DNA of 64,000 nt. Origin: Lineus longissimus. Its lineage: Eukaryota > Nemertea > Pilidiophora > Heteronemertea > Lineidae. Below are positions 34,640 to 45,667 of this stretch, piece after piece (position 1 is the first letter of the stretch; each line of letters opens with the position of its first letter). The stretch spans positions 9,302,001 to 9,366,000 of the forward strand of contig NC_088323.1 of NCBI RefSeq assembly GCF_910592395.1, written 5' to 3'. A program made the position numbers and the translations under genes. Below the pieces are notes generated by a model. The model ran no database searches. It saw only the letters and a program-made list of their open reading frames with translations, and had not been told where the DNA came from.

Positions 34640-34760
34640 AAAAGCGAGGAACATGCTCGACTAAGGCGATGAATCGTGTGCACCTAATGTGGAACTCGGA
34701 CGATTCAATGAAATCGAATTTGAACTTTAGTACCAATGTCGCTGTTGAAAAAGAAACCCA
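34640..34760 (+). pseudogene. Degraded internal exon relic, unit 3
   Basis: A shortened counterpart of the unit 2 frame at 20355-20687. GAACATGCTCGAC and NVELGRF-like text remain, but a deletion and stops break the frame. A second relic at about 35830-35990 reads NKVVFQVVDCNL, then after a stop TDPIWEFKKHYCRWNDYENV. Confidence 0.4.
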
Positions 34761-34828
34761 ATTCTCGTTCGAATTAGGATTAAATATTACATCTTCACTT
34801 CAACATTGAGGGTGAATTACAGTCGTCT

Positions 34829-35727
34829 GGGCCCATATTCATAAAAGTTCTTGTTAATTTCTGCCTATAAATTATATCATTATTCACTGATCGTGGCTAT
34901 TCAATAGTGCAAATTACAAATCATTTTTCTGTACACAATTGTATCATCGTTGCCCGGGGATGTTAGGGTTCAGAAATTGCGTCATAAGCTAAGGCCGCAA
35001 TGGATACCCCTAAGGATGACATCATCCCCTTCCCAACGTCTCATATTATCTCCACTCATGAAACGAAGGTCCTAGAATCCAAGTACTGTAGGCATTCGAT
35101 CGACCACACTGATAACACCGTGAAATCGAAGAATATGATAATAAAAAAGATAATTGAGGAGAGTCATCTTGTTTCAGAAATTTGGTTCAGTTAGGTTGTT
35201 ACCTCCGCAATTACTCGACTCGTGGTTGGTTTGGAAATGTTGACAGTATCACCAGCTGTTGGAATGATCTGCAAGGGTAAAAATTGTAAACCGGAGAGTC
35301 GCAAGCAGTTTTAACTCAGGAGGCAGCGCGTAAATCCTCCTAGTGTCCGATTCGTGGTCATCCCTCACAAGAATAATGTTTGCCGATCAAACCGATATCG
35401 CTGATAAGTCGTTTAAGGACTCTTGTGGATGGAGGCAATCACGAAAAAACCTTTCCCTGCGAATTGCACGCTTATGTGCAATTTCATGTTGCCAAGCCAA
35501 CATCAACAAACTCATCTCCGATGAGCGCCGTGCTAAAAATGAACTGAAAGAACCAGTCTACTTAGAGTTAAGACTGCCCCGGAGGTGTCTCAAATCTAAG
35601 ATTCGATTTGAGTGGGCAACCTGACTTAAGCATATTTATTAATATGACTTATTTTAAGTAGGTACCCCACCTAAACTTAAGATGCATTTTAGGTGCCCCA
35701 CTTTGACTTAAGTAGCTTCATGAATGA
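34829..35727 (-). mobile_element. Harbinger deletion derivative inserted in unit 3
   Basis: Relative to unit 1, sequence is inserted between CAGTCGTCT and CTTCGACTCAACT. The left end is GGGCCCATATTCATAAAAGT. The right end, read inward, has ATTCATGAAGCTACTTAAGT. On the minus strand between about 35500 and 35190, frames spell RERFFRDCLHPQESLNDL, RYRFDRQTLFL, RIYALPPELKLLATLRF and GDTVNISKPTTSRVIAEVTT. These match the HARBI1 N-terminal region and helix-turn-helix in order, with at least three frame breaks. The catalytic part is missing, so this is a dead, internally deleted relic and not a copy of the element at 25381. Confidence 0.78.
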
Positions 35728-36033
35728 TTTCTTCGACTCAACTAAACTGGTAAACTTGCCACAGTGATAAATTACGTTTACCTACCCAAATTACTTTTGA
35801 ATTCCAGAAATGTGCCTTAGGTGTATATAATAAAGTCGTATTCCAAGTTGTTGACTGCAACTTGAAAACCACTTCGTTGTATTAATTTTTTGCACCGATC
35901 CAATTTGGGAATTTAAAAAACACTACTGCAGATGGAATGACTATGAAAACGTTCGTCGATTCACTGAATATATTACCAGATAACTGTGAATATAATTCAA
36001 ACGCGGAGATAAAGTTGGAGTTTGAGTTGAAAT

Positions 36034-36083
36034 GTCAAAAGCCCAGAAAGCGCACTTGAAATTCGAAATTCGTAATACGAAAC
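36034..36083. repeat. Solo half of the CCGAAAT foldback family, unit 3
   Basis: Counterpart of 4235-4284 in unit 1; absent from unit 2 at about 21012. Confidence 0.6.
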
Positions 36084-36795
36084 GGGCCATGGCGCCTATT
36101 TAGCGGAAACAGCCTACAAAAACAGTTTAAGAATATCGATGTTTTCATATCAACACTTGGATACTTATAGAATAATACAAATAGTTATTTATTTCACAGG
36201 TATCAACTTGTTTAAGTCGCAATGAATATTAAGTATTCAGGAAAAAAACAATATGCATGAAAAAATGACCTGCATTATTTTTTGACGGACCATTTCCACG
36301 TCGGCTCTGTTGGGGAGAAGACAAAACGTGGCAAATTTACAACTAATTATCATATATTGAATATCGATATTCTCATATTCACTGTTTAATAGCGTGTTCG
36401 GTTACTAATCGAGAGTGATAAGCATCGCAGCGTTCTTTTTGGTACTATGGCATCATCTCGCGCTAGGCCTCATCTGGTGACCCTCAGATTGGGTTTTTAC
36501 TGCTTGAAATTGTTGCCGAATAAGATTTTTGAAAAAAAGATGGCAGACGGTCCCACAAATGCAGGCTTTGAGATGTATACACATTTGTTTTATTGCCTCA
36601 GACTGCATTTTTTGCCAAAAACATAGAATAGTAATGGAAGCATTATTGATATAAGGATGCGAAAACTTTGCCAATAGAATTTAAGAGCAGTTTTTGCAGT
36701 TTAGGTACATACACCCAGTCTGGTGTCATACTTGTTTACGCTACTTTACTATAACTCTGACCTGGCGCGAGAGCGCTCGGGCTCAATTCCTGCGA

Positions 36796-37707
36796 GAGTT
36801 GTCCTCTGAAAAGAACGGTTCTAAAATTCCAAAATCCCAGGTCAGGGTATGACAAAGTCATAAAGTAAGTCATGTACTAGGTCTTGTCAACATGATATAA
36901 GCATTTGTCTGAAATTATAGGTGATGTCATAATTATTCACTGCTGTTTAAGATTTTACAAGAGGTAAGGCCTACAAACCCTAAGTAAAATCCGAAATTCA
37001 GAGGAAAACAATTAATGTAGGAAAATAAAATGTTTTGGTGAGTCTGTCTGCAGTATGGCAACATGAATATCCCGGGTACGTTGGCCAATGGCTGTTCAGT
37101 CATCCGGCGTGACAATTTTAATTGCTGCTCTAGTTGTTGGGGATTATTCAGTTTGGGGTATTTAGAGTGGAATCATCAGATGCCCATCAACCATATCCCG
37201 ACCAGGGCGATATTGTGTCATATCTCGGCGGGCAATATGGCGTCGGGCATGTTTCAGCCGTTTGCGTGCGGGGTGAGGGTAGCAATCCCTGTAAGAAGGA
37301 CTCCAATCCTCGTGAGACAGTGCCGAAGTCGACAAAGGCTACTTCATAATCCCTTCGAACGTCATTTGACCATTCCTCCGAGCTATTGGGTCGGTTGTGG
37401 ACTGGAATAGTTCCATAACTGTTCAACTGTACCGATAGATCTGAACAGTTCCAACAATACAATAGAAGGGAATATTCTGTCACTGTTCCAACCAACATCA
37501 CATTTCAATGGTTACCTAGCCTATGCACGAGATAAACCACTGTCAAGATCGATTATAAACTGACACACCTTTATCAATGGGGGTTTATCCACCGAATACA
37601 AAATGAAATCGTGCCCATTTCACTGATTACCTCTCCTGCCAATTTCAATTATGCAACCTGCCCGGCACTTTCAGAATTTTAGGACTGTTTTCTTCAGAGG
37701 ACAACTC
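36796..37707. mobile_element. 912-bp non-autonomous TIR element
   Basis: The left terminus GAGTTGTCCTCTGAAAAGAA (then CGGTTCTAAAATTCC) matches the inverted right terminus (GAGTTGTCCTCTGAAGAAAA, then CAGTCCTAAAATTC) over about 35 bp with four mismatches. Units 1 and 3 are colinear on both sides, and unit 1 shows the uninterrupted site near 6280. The target duplication is unclear, and no transposase ORF is seen. Confidence 0.75.
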
Positions 37708-38289
37708 TATACTGAGCATGCACTTCAAGGCGCGAGATCCGGTGTGCAAGGGATAGTAGTCCTAGGGTTGATAGTCCGTGTAACAATAGCCCGCATTGCT
37801 AAATGTTTTGGTTAGGGTTAGCGGTACAATAGATCATGCTGCTTAATTGATCAAATACAATGCTACCGGACTATGACTCCAGGGGGACTATATCCGCTGT
37901 CACAACGGTGCGATCGACCACCTAAATATTACGAGATCTCACAGGGAGGCGCGTGGTTTTACCAGGCTGGCTTTGAATATTGTTTCCCTAAAGGTCTCCC
38001 CAGATTCCGGAGTTTTCATACATTCCGCCGAATTGCCATGGCCGTTGGGAAGGGAATCAGAATGGAGCGCAACCTCTCTTATATGCAGGGTATCCCAAAG
38101 TGGTATTATACGTTAATAATGGGTTGACATAATCAATTATTATCATCATTATTATTTATAAAGATTGTCTAATGAAGAGCTAAAGAGCAACAGCCTTCCA
38201 TCTATCACATGTAATATGAATTGAGATTATTTATCCTTTATTACCCGAAGATGTTATCTTAACTTTCAACAAAAACGCCGAACTAGCAG

Positions 38290-39387
38290 ATGGGCAACTA
38301 TTGGTCGTGCCGTGATGTAAGGATATATGGTCAGTTCCCACCGTGGGTGGCATCGGTCTTTTACCACACAGGGAAAAATGTCATAGTCACAGTGGCTCTT
38401 TTTCATTACTCCTTGAGTCCTCACCGTAACGTCTACGTCTTCAGCCAAGATGATAGTGGAGATTTTAAAATGATATCTCATTTTCATTTTAAAGAACTCA
38501 CATACATTGCTGGCGAATTTGGCGATGATGTTATAGGTGTAACCACTCGTCGTGGAAGGAAATCTGCCTATGAAACGTTTCGAGCATTTCGATTCGATTT
38601 GAAAGGAAATGGCAATTGCCGAGAGCTGATTCTACCGTATGATGAACTGAAGAAAAGTATTGGTCCAAGAAATTCAACGTTCGAATATTTCAAAATGGTT
38701 TCTTGTGGTGAGAATGTTTTCTTGGAGATGACCTTTCGCAAATTTCGGAAGCACAAGAATAGGGTAAAATCTCTATCTATATCTTGGTTAGATTGGTATA
38801 AAATAGTAAATGTAGGGTTTGTTCTTAAACTTCAGTATGTTAAAAGCCTAGAAGGGGTGCGCTACTCTCTTATGTCTAAAGTTGACAGACTTAATTCATA
38901 TAATATGGATAACATCATTTTGGAGGATATCCAATGTGATTTAAACTGCTATCTCTATATGTCATCGGCCAGAACACACTCCATCACCATCTTAGAAAAA
39001 CCGTACGAGTATAATGCATCCACTTCGATTATCTTTAGTGGTTATTTGTTCAGAAAAGATGGAGGATCCGCAATTGTGTCTTTGCTCGGATCTTATAACG
39101 TCGCCCTCGAAGTTCATCGGTCGCAGTTTGGTACCATAAATACATTGCCGGCTCCTAAAGTTGGCTACACGTTGAATTATAAGAATCATGCGCTATTTCT
39201 GTTTAGGCTAGATTTGGGACCATGTCTGGATGAAACAGAGGTGGAAGCTAGAACTACGTTATTGATGACCTTACATGACCCTTACGTCACAAATTATTGG
39301 TTAATTGTTGGTGCGAATGAAATGTTATTTGCCTGGCCCAAATTTGGTACTGGCAAGCAAATGACCGCAAAAGTATTTATTATGTAA
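38290..39387 (+). CDS. Propeller-like terminal exon, unit 3
   Basis: Same acceptor (CTAGCAG|) as units 1 and 2; here the first codon after it happens to be ATG, so the frame alone gives a 365-residue ORF. The sequence runs RIYGQFPPWVASVFYHTGKN, HRNVYVFSQDDSGDF, FKELTYIAGEFGDDVIGV, SCGENVFLEMTF, SWLDWYKIVNVGFVLKL, NCYLYMSSARTHSITIL and, near the end, ANEMLFAWPKF. The C-terminal 80 residues are more changed than in units 1 and 2. Evenly spaced strand-turn segments suggest a beta-propeller; no family is recognised. The open frame and conserved text argue that it is, or recently was, functional. Confidence 0.72.
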   Translation: MGNYWSCRDVRIYGQFPPWVASVFYHTGKNVIVTVALFHYSLSPHRNVYVFSQDDSGDFKMISHFHFKELTYIAGEFGDDVIGVTTRRGRKSAYETFRAFRFDLKGNGNCRELILPYDELKKSIGPRNSTFEYFKMVSCGENVFLEMTFRKFRKHKNRVKSLSISWLDWYKIVNVGFVLKLQYVKSLEGVRYSLMSKVDRLNSYNMDNIILEDIQCDLNCYLYMSSARTHSITILEKPYEYNASTSIIFSGYLFRKDGGSAIVSLLGSYNVALEVHRSQFGTINTLPAPKVGYTLNYKNHALFLFRLDLGPCLDETEVEARTTLLMTLHDPYVTNYWLIVGANEMLFAWPKFGTGKQMTAKVFIM

Positions 39388-39405
39388 AAAAACAAAAACA
39401 TACTC

Positions 39406-40157
39406 AGGTGGCCGGGCTTATATTGTTTTACAGCTGAACAGCAGGAACAGAAGTAGCTGATTAAGAAACTATGGTGAGACGGATACGGCACGGCACAGCG
39501 CTGGATGCTATATTTCAGCCTGTTACTACTGTTCAGATTTGTTAACTTTCACAGCGGAATCTTTGTATAAATCTTTATATCCAAGCCAGATCGAAATAGT
39601 CATCGTAGCATTCTAATATCCACCGTAATGCATAACTGCGTAGCATTAAGAAAAGCATTGATTTTTTGGCAGATATGAAGTACGTGGCTGACGAGTTGTC
39701 ACTAAAACTGTAATAGTGTGATCACAATGTGGCAGGCGGTGTCATAGTTGACTGACTTTTATGTTGCACTATAAAAGAGGATTCGTCAGACTAATCCCAA
39801 GGATAATTTATCTAGTGTTGTGCAACTCCAATATATTTTGGTAAATGCGATGTGGTCATATTCCTGAGTTCAACAAAGGGTCCTTGACCAGAACGATATC
39901 AAAAACGCTATGAGCAATTCGAGGACATGCTCTTATTTGAAAGACGGTCGCTGTATTTGAGGGATCATCTTTGAAATGAGAGTCTGTCCTCGACATGGTT
40001 AATTTAATTGAATTCAATTTCATTTATAAGATTCATTGAGCACCATATTACAAGATACATAAGATAACCAACCAAATAATGACCATAAAAATAAAAACAG
40101 ATGTCAGATATTACATATCGCTGCATAACCTAGGGCTTCCTTCCCAGAAGCTGCATC
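39406..40157. other. Spacer between unit 3 and the first BEL element; no gene seen
   Basis: AT-rich, with no ORF of substance. Two GAAAGACGG-type stretches at 39935-40000 recall 23396-23450. Confidence 0.4.
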
Positions 40158-40386
40158 TGTTGCCAATCATGGAGCTAACATGGGTAGCTCGAGACCAGCA
40201 CTTTCCCACGACCGGAGTTGACTTTGTTGTCTGTAACATATACCTTGCTTATGCCACATTTGAGGGAGAATAAAGATATGATTCAGTTGTTAGTATGAAA
40301 CCATTATGTTTAGTTCGCCATCAGATCTGCGACCGCTGCAACTCCCATTTAGTAAATGTGTAGGACACATCTTGCTATTTATGACA
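40158..40386 (+). repeat. 5' LTR of BEL/Pao element 1
   Basis: 229 bp starting TGTTGCCAATCATGG and ending TTTATGACA. About 97 percent identical by eye to 44404-44632. It contains AATAAAG near 40271. TGGTGCCGTG directly follows and is a plausible primer-binding site. Confidence 0.88.
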
Positions 40387-40454
40387 TGGTGCCGTGCCGT
40401 GACCAGGATCTCAACCAGACACAACGCAATGTACAATCACTAGGATTATTACCA

Positions 40455-41820
40455 ATGATGATCACCAAAGGACAAAAAATGGAGAAAGTAAACACACTAA
40501 GACAAAACAGAGACTTATTGCAAAGAACGTTTGAGGAAAATTATCAGGATGCAGAAGGAATTATGGAACAGGAGATCCCAACGAAGTTAGAGCTTTCGAG
40601 GCTGGAGGTTGTTTGGAGATGATGACAGAGTCATGGGACGCAACGCAAGTTTTAAACGAGGAAATTGACAAAGCAGTAGTTAAGCTCAAAGATGACGCAC
40701 TACGTGAAGACGTGGTCATGACGACCAACAAAAGGAACATTGACATCAAAACAAAATTGATACATGTAAAGAACCATGTGGGCGCTCTGAAAACGCCCAA
40801 GACACCAGATCCCGCGCCCACGGTGGGCAAAACAGCAACAAAGGATAGTCCTTTGAAATCCGCGCAACTTCCTAAGTTAAAGTTGCCTACGTTTGACGGG
40901 ACTTACACCAAATGGAAAGCATTTTGGGACACTATCGAGGCAGATGTTATAAAGGCGAAATACGCTGATATAACCAAATTCAATTACATCTCGGGGCAAC
41001 TCACAGGAACAGCCAAAGAAAGTGTGGTCGGACTACATGCTGCAGTGAACAATTTACCATCGCTGATAGACCTGTTGACCTGTAGACCTGTTTGGTCAGC
41101 CACGGAGGATCATTCGAGCGCACGTTACCAGTCTCATGGACATGCCAAGTCCAGGAGGAAACCATGCGTCACTGAGCGAGTATTACAACAGGATAATGGG
41201 GGACATACGGTCCTTGGAAAATCTACAAGTCGACATTTATCAATGCGCACCTTTCATCGTTCCGATTATTGAGAGGAAACTGCCCAAATTCTTCCGAGAA
41301 AAGATGGGAACATGTGGGCAAGATAACACTTTTGACCTGAAACGGCTTTTGAAGGCCTTCACACACCAACTTGAGAACATGGGAGAACGGATGGATTCGT
41401 GGGAGCGCGAACGGGATACGAAGTAATCAAGCAATCATCACCACAACGGGAGCGGGAGTAATAGGTTCAACAGCGTGAGATCCGTTGAGGCGTTAGTCAG
41501 TGTGCCCGCCGGCGCCGCAAGATCGAACGAAACCAACGCGAAAATGTCCATTTTGTGCCGACTCTCACTCATCTTTCAATTGTGGATTAGCACCTGAGGA
41601 TAGATATAATGCCTCGAGAACCAATCGTTTGTGCTTGAATTGTCTGTTCAGTACGTCACATGTCGCCAGATATTGTGATAGCAATCGCTCATGCCAGCAC
41701 TGCAACCGGAGGCATCATACGAGCCTACACGATTCCTATCAGAGTTCAAATTCGAGCCGAGGAAACGTAACATTTAGTGGATGCACCACGTTGATTTCGC
41801 TCTCCGGCTTAGATACCTGA
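40455..41820 (+). pseudogene. BEL/Pao element 1 gag, frameshifted
   Basis: Starts at ATG 40455 and changes frame near 40610, 41080 and 41425. Recognisable parts are LPKLKLPTFDGTYTKWKAFW (DUF1759-type BEL Gag core), SEYYNRIMGDIRSLENLQVD, and a cysteine-rich nucleocapsid at 41535-41725 with CPFCADSHSSFNC, CLNC, C and CQHC clusters. Gag packages the RNA in virus-like particles. The frame breaks mean no full protein. Confidence 0.8.
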
Positions 41821-41829
41821 CCTGTTTTC

Positions 41830-44425
41830 TTGGCCTTGTTGCTTTCAAACGGCGTTGTTGGTTTTATCCTGGGGGTGATGGCTCTCGCGCCATCAAGTGT
41901 CTATCAAAAAGTGCAAACACCGTCAACCAAAATCGTCAATGTGAACTCGGATAAGGCTACCGAACATTGGCATATCAATCAAACCGTACTCTTGGAAACG
42001 GGACACGTTACCCTAAAGAATGAGGAAAGAAGCGTCATGGCCGGGCTCATGATGGATCGAGGCAGCATGAGCTCATACATACGTCGGGAAATAGCACAAA
42101 AGTTGAATCTACGTTCAAAAGGAGCGCAGTCACTGTATGTGAATGGATTCGGAGGTCACTCATCAAAACGCGTCAACCAAATTGTGGATGTAATCATCAA
42201 AACTTCGGACGGGGACAAAGTAATCGATGCATTGGTTACTGATGAAATTGTCAAGCCTATCAGGCAGCAGGGATGGGGGGCCTGTCTCGATTGCGATTAC
42301 AGAGCCGAACATGAAACCAATCTAGCAAATAACTTCACTGAAGACCCGTTCATCGTGGACATTATGATCGGTTGTGATCACGCTTTCGAATTTCTGGAAA
42401 ATCGCATCATAAAGGGTGACGGTCCAACTGTACAATTCTCTAATCTTGGATGCTTTGTTTCGGGTAGGCTTAAACCACAGAAGTCGCGTACCGTGCTCAC
42501 GGCCTGTAACACGGAGAACAACGCCATGGACTGCTTCAGGGAGGACAGTCAAATCGATCACTTGGAGAACGTTTTGCGAGCGAACGTTCTCAGCGACACA
42601 GGGATGACAGATATGGACTACGAAGATAATTATAAAGAAAAGTACATGGAAAGGATACAATTTCGGGATGGACATTACTACGTGCCACTACCCTGGAGAC
42701 CAGATCACCCGGAGTTACAGAACAATTACAACACCTGCAAGGGAAGGATAAATGAAGTAATGCACAGATTGCGTAAGTTGAACCTTGTCCATGCCTATGT
42801 TAATGTTATGAAGGAGAACATTTCCAAGGGGTACGTCTCAGAAGTCACCACGGCGCCCACCTCCCGCCTTGATGAAGAGTTTTTTCTGCCCCACTTTCCA
42901 GTTCTCCGAGACAGCGAAACCACCCCACTAAGGATTGTTTTTGATGCTAGCTGCGGCTCACCTTCCCTCAACTCTTGTCTGTATGAGGGACCGAACATGA
43001 TTCAAGATTTGACTGAACTGCTCCACCTCTTTCGCACGAAGAAGATCGCCATCTCGGCCGACATCGTTAGGGCCTTTCTGTCAGTTCGTCTATTCGAATC
43101 AGAACGTAAATTTGTCAACTTTTTATGGTATAAGGACAATGATGTAACCAAGGGACTCGTACCATACCACTGCAACACCGTAATCTTCGGAAACGTGACA
43201 AGTCCATTCGCGCTAGCTATTACGCTGCACAAACACCTATCTGCTTTCGATGGCAAAGTAGCCGAGGACATGAAAGAAAAGCTTTACGTAGACAATCTGC
43301 TCACCGGGGTGACTGATGAAGCTGAAGCATTGGAATATTATACACAGTCACGAGACATTATGAACAAAGGATCATTTCTGCTCAGGCAATGGTCCAGCAA
43401 CTCGCCAAAGTTAAGCGCAGTAGCGGAATCGGATGGTTCGAACGCCAAAAGTGAAGAGGTATCGGTCTTGGGGTTAAAATGGCACCCAGAAAAGGACACA
43501 TTGTCGATCGAACGCAAGATCAAGGAACAACCACGCAGCAAGGTAAACACCAAGCGCACCGTTACGTCAGAATCAGCTTCAGTATTTGATCCGTTGGGAT
43601 TTTTAGGACCACTACACGTTCCCGCGAAATCATTTGTAAATCAATTATGGCAAGCTGGCAAAGATTGGGATGACAAGCTTCCCTGGCCGAAAATGAACAA
43701 TGGAGTATAGTACAAGTATCACTCAGCAGAGCCCACGAGATAAAGATTCCAAGATGGTTAGTCGACGACGCCACCCAACCGCTAGATATCATCATTTTTT
43801 GTGACGCTTGTCCGACCACAGCCGTAGGATGTGTTGCATACGCGAAGCAAGGCACACGCGTGGGACTAATTGGTTCTAAGAACAAGATCGTGTCACAGAA
43901 AAATGCCAAACAAACTGTTCCAAAACTAGAGCTAATGGCTATGGTCATGGGGGCACAATACGGAGAAATATTACGCAAGACATACGCCAAGGAGTGCTTC
44001 ACCATCGACATCACCTACGCAACAGATTCAGAGATCGCTCCCTATTGGCTGCAATCCGAGAAAAAAGAAAACACCATTTGTAATGAACCGCGTCAACGTC
44101 ATCAGAGAAAAATCTGACAGCAACAAATGGTATCAGCATGGTATTAGCATATCGTTGGCCGCAAGTCTAGAAATAGACAATATATTCCAGACACGCGATG
44201 CTGGTAACACAAGTACCCGCCCCGATCTCCAAGCGGTGATTGACATTTCCAAATTCAGTTCTTACCAAAAGCTGCTTAGAGTCACAGCCCTCGTAACGCG
44301 AGCTTTCAAGCGAGGTATCAGAGAAAGGAATAAACTGTCTGCTGTGGATATCGCTAAGGTTGAACGCACGTGGATAAAACACACAACGAGCCCACTACAG
44401 CCCGGTTGCCAATCATGGAACTAAC
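41830..44425 (+). pseudogene. BEL/Pao element 1 pol (protease, RT, RNase H), frameshifted
   Basis: One 626-codon frame (41830-43710) holds a retropepsin-like stretch, where the expected D-S/T-G reads MMDRGSMSSYI (likely inactive). It then holds the RT: PLRIVFDASCGSPSLNSCL, AISADIVRAFLSV, NVTSPFALAITLH and the catalytic LYVDNLLTG, a YVDN variant seen in this superfamily. A frameshift near 43700 leads to RNase H text (IIFCDACPTTAVGCVAYAKQ, TVPKLELMAMVMGAQ, ATDSEI). A final frame from 44083 ends in a linker before integrase. No integrase zinc finger or DDE core is present. Confidence 0.85.
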
Positions 44426-44632
44426 ATGGGTAGCTCGAGACCAGCACTTTCCCACGACCGGAGTTGACTTTGTTGTCTGTAACATATACCTTGCTTATGC
44501 CACATTTGTGGGAGAATAAAGATATGATTCAGTTGTTAGTATGAAACCATCGTGTTTAGTTCGCCATCAGATCTGCGACCGCTGCAACTCCCATTTAGTA
44601 AATGTGTAGGAAACATCTTGCCATTTATGACA
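44404..44632 (+). repeat. 3' LTR of BEL/Pao element 1
   Basis: 229 bp matching 40158-40386 with roughly seven differences, e.g. GGAACTAAC for GGAGCTAAC and TTTGTGGG for TTTGAGGG. Confidence 0.88.
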
Positions 44633-44705
44633 ACAGACGAGGGAACACAATGATGGCACTCATGGGTCGCCCATAGGGGTCATAGACCCATAATAGGGGC
44701 CTCTT

Positions 44706-44768
44706 AAAATTATATTATATAAAATGAAATAATCAACCATTTATATTATATAAAATGAAATAATCAAC
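44706..44768. repeat. Tandem duplication of a 31-bp AT-rich unit
   Basis: TTATATTATATAAAATGAAA followed by TAATCAACCA occurs twice in a row. It lies between the BEL LTR and the LINE fragment and may belong to the LINE 3' end. Confidence 0.75.
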
Positions 44769-44889
44769 CAATGAAACCCTAGAGGATAGCAAAGAAAGTG
44801 AAAAGGAGTGAGTTTACAACATTGTCACTGCCCCTGACAAACATACAGTACCGTGACTTGATTTGCTCCTTCGAACCCTTTCAACTTGA

Positions 44890-45284
44890 TTAACCTCAAC
44901 ATTGGACTTATAAAACATAACACTAGCAGACACATTGAGAATTACAGTAAGCACATCTGCAATGCCCAACCCAAGTGCACACATTGCCCGGGTCAAAGCG
45001 CCCCGTCAATAGCTCATTGTAGGAAGCACGGACGGATCGCCTGAACAAAGTAAGACTCGCCGCACAGCGCGCGCGCACGGGCAGGGCGTTCCAGCTGTAA
45101 GTTACACGATTAAAAAAAGACCGGCAAAAAGTTTCTGTCCTAAAAGAACTTCGGCAGCGGATAAAAAGAGGCCCACCTCTCCTTTAAATAATTCGTTGTG
45201 TCTAAATCAACCATACCGGTAAAACATTCGAACAAAAGTGACAAGCCAGACATTTGCCGCCTGTAGGAAAGTGGCGCCATGGCT
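44890..45284 (-). pseudogene. 3' half of a CR1-like LINE RT split by the Ngaro insertion
   Basis: From 45284 downward the minus strand reads MAPLSYRRQMSGLSLLFECF, then TGMVDLDTTNYLKERWASFY and, after a frame change, NRVTYSWNALPVRARCAASL. This is the RT C-terminal region of CR1/Jockey-type LINEs. It continues the fragment on the far side of the Ngaro element (52187-52559). Stops and shifts show an old copy. Confidence 0.78.
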
Positions 45285-45459
45285 AAATGCCCTTTATGAA
45301 AACAGAAGGGTGGCATAAATGTTTTTATGACGCTTAGCCGGATGTCTTGCGCATGTGTTGTTATGCTAATTGAGGCGGGGTGCAGTGGCGCATTCGATCA
45401 CGTGCAGCTAGCCTCTTCGTTTTTGCACGGAAAGAAAAGAGAACACGTTTTTTCTCAGC
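45285..45459 (+). repeat. Ngaro split direct repeat A1
   Basis: AAATGCCCTTTATGAAAACA to TTTTTTCTCAGC, 175 bp, identical by eye to A2 at 51624-51798. Confidence 0.93.
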
Positions 45460-45667
45460 TCCCGATATTTTCGATTTTAACCGGGAGTATTACTTTTTAG
45501 CACATTTATTTCGTGCGATAGATAGCCTTAATCTATTTCCTTCTTCCTTAGCTATTTCTATCGGTGCCCCGTAGGTTTTTTTTTCTACAAATATTGCACT
45601 TTAGTCCACATTGGGTGACGGTGTAGGTGGTTGGTGCTACTGTATATCACTATTGTGTATGGTAACA

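Larger units (their letters stand above)
30680..39405 (+). repeat. Segmental duplication unit 3
   Basis: Colinear with units 1 and 2. It has private insertions at 34829-35727 (Harbinger derivative) and 36796-37707 (TIR element). Homology to units 1 and 2 fades just after the stop codon of the terminal exon, near 39405. Confidence 0.8.
40158..44632 (+). mobile_element. BEL/Pao LTR retrotransposon 1, integrase deleted
   Basis: Two matching 229-bp LTRs enclose 4.0 kb with gag, protease, reverse transcriptase and RNase H. The internal part stops just after the linker that normally precedes integrase (TWIKHTTSPLQ), and the 3' LTR starts within 30 bp. The first base of the 3' LTR is G instead of T, and no target duplication is evident, so a deletion probably removed integrase. 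Confidence 0.88.
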
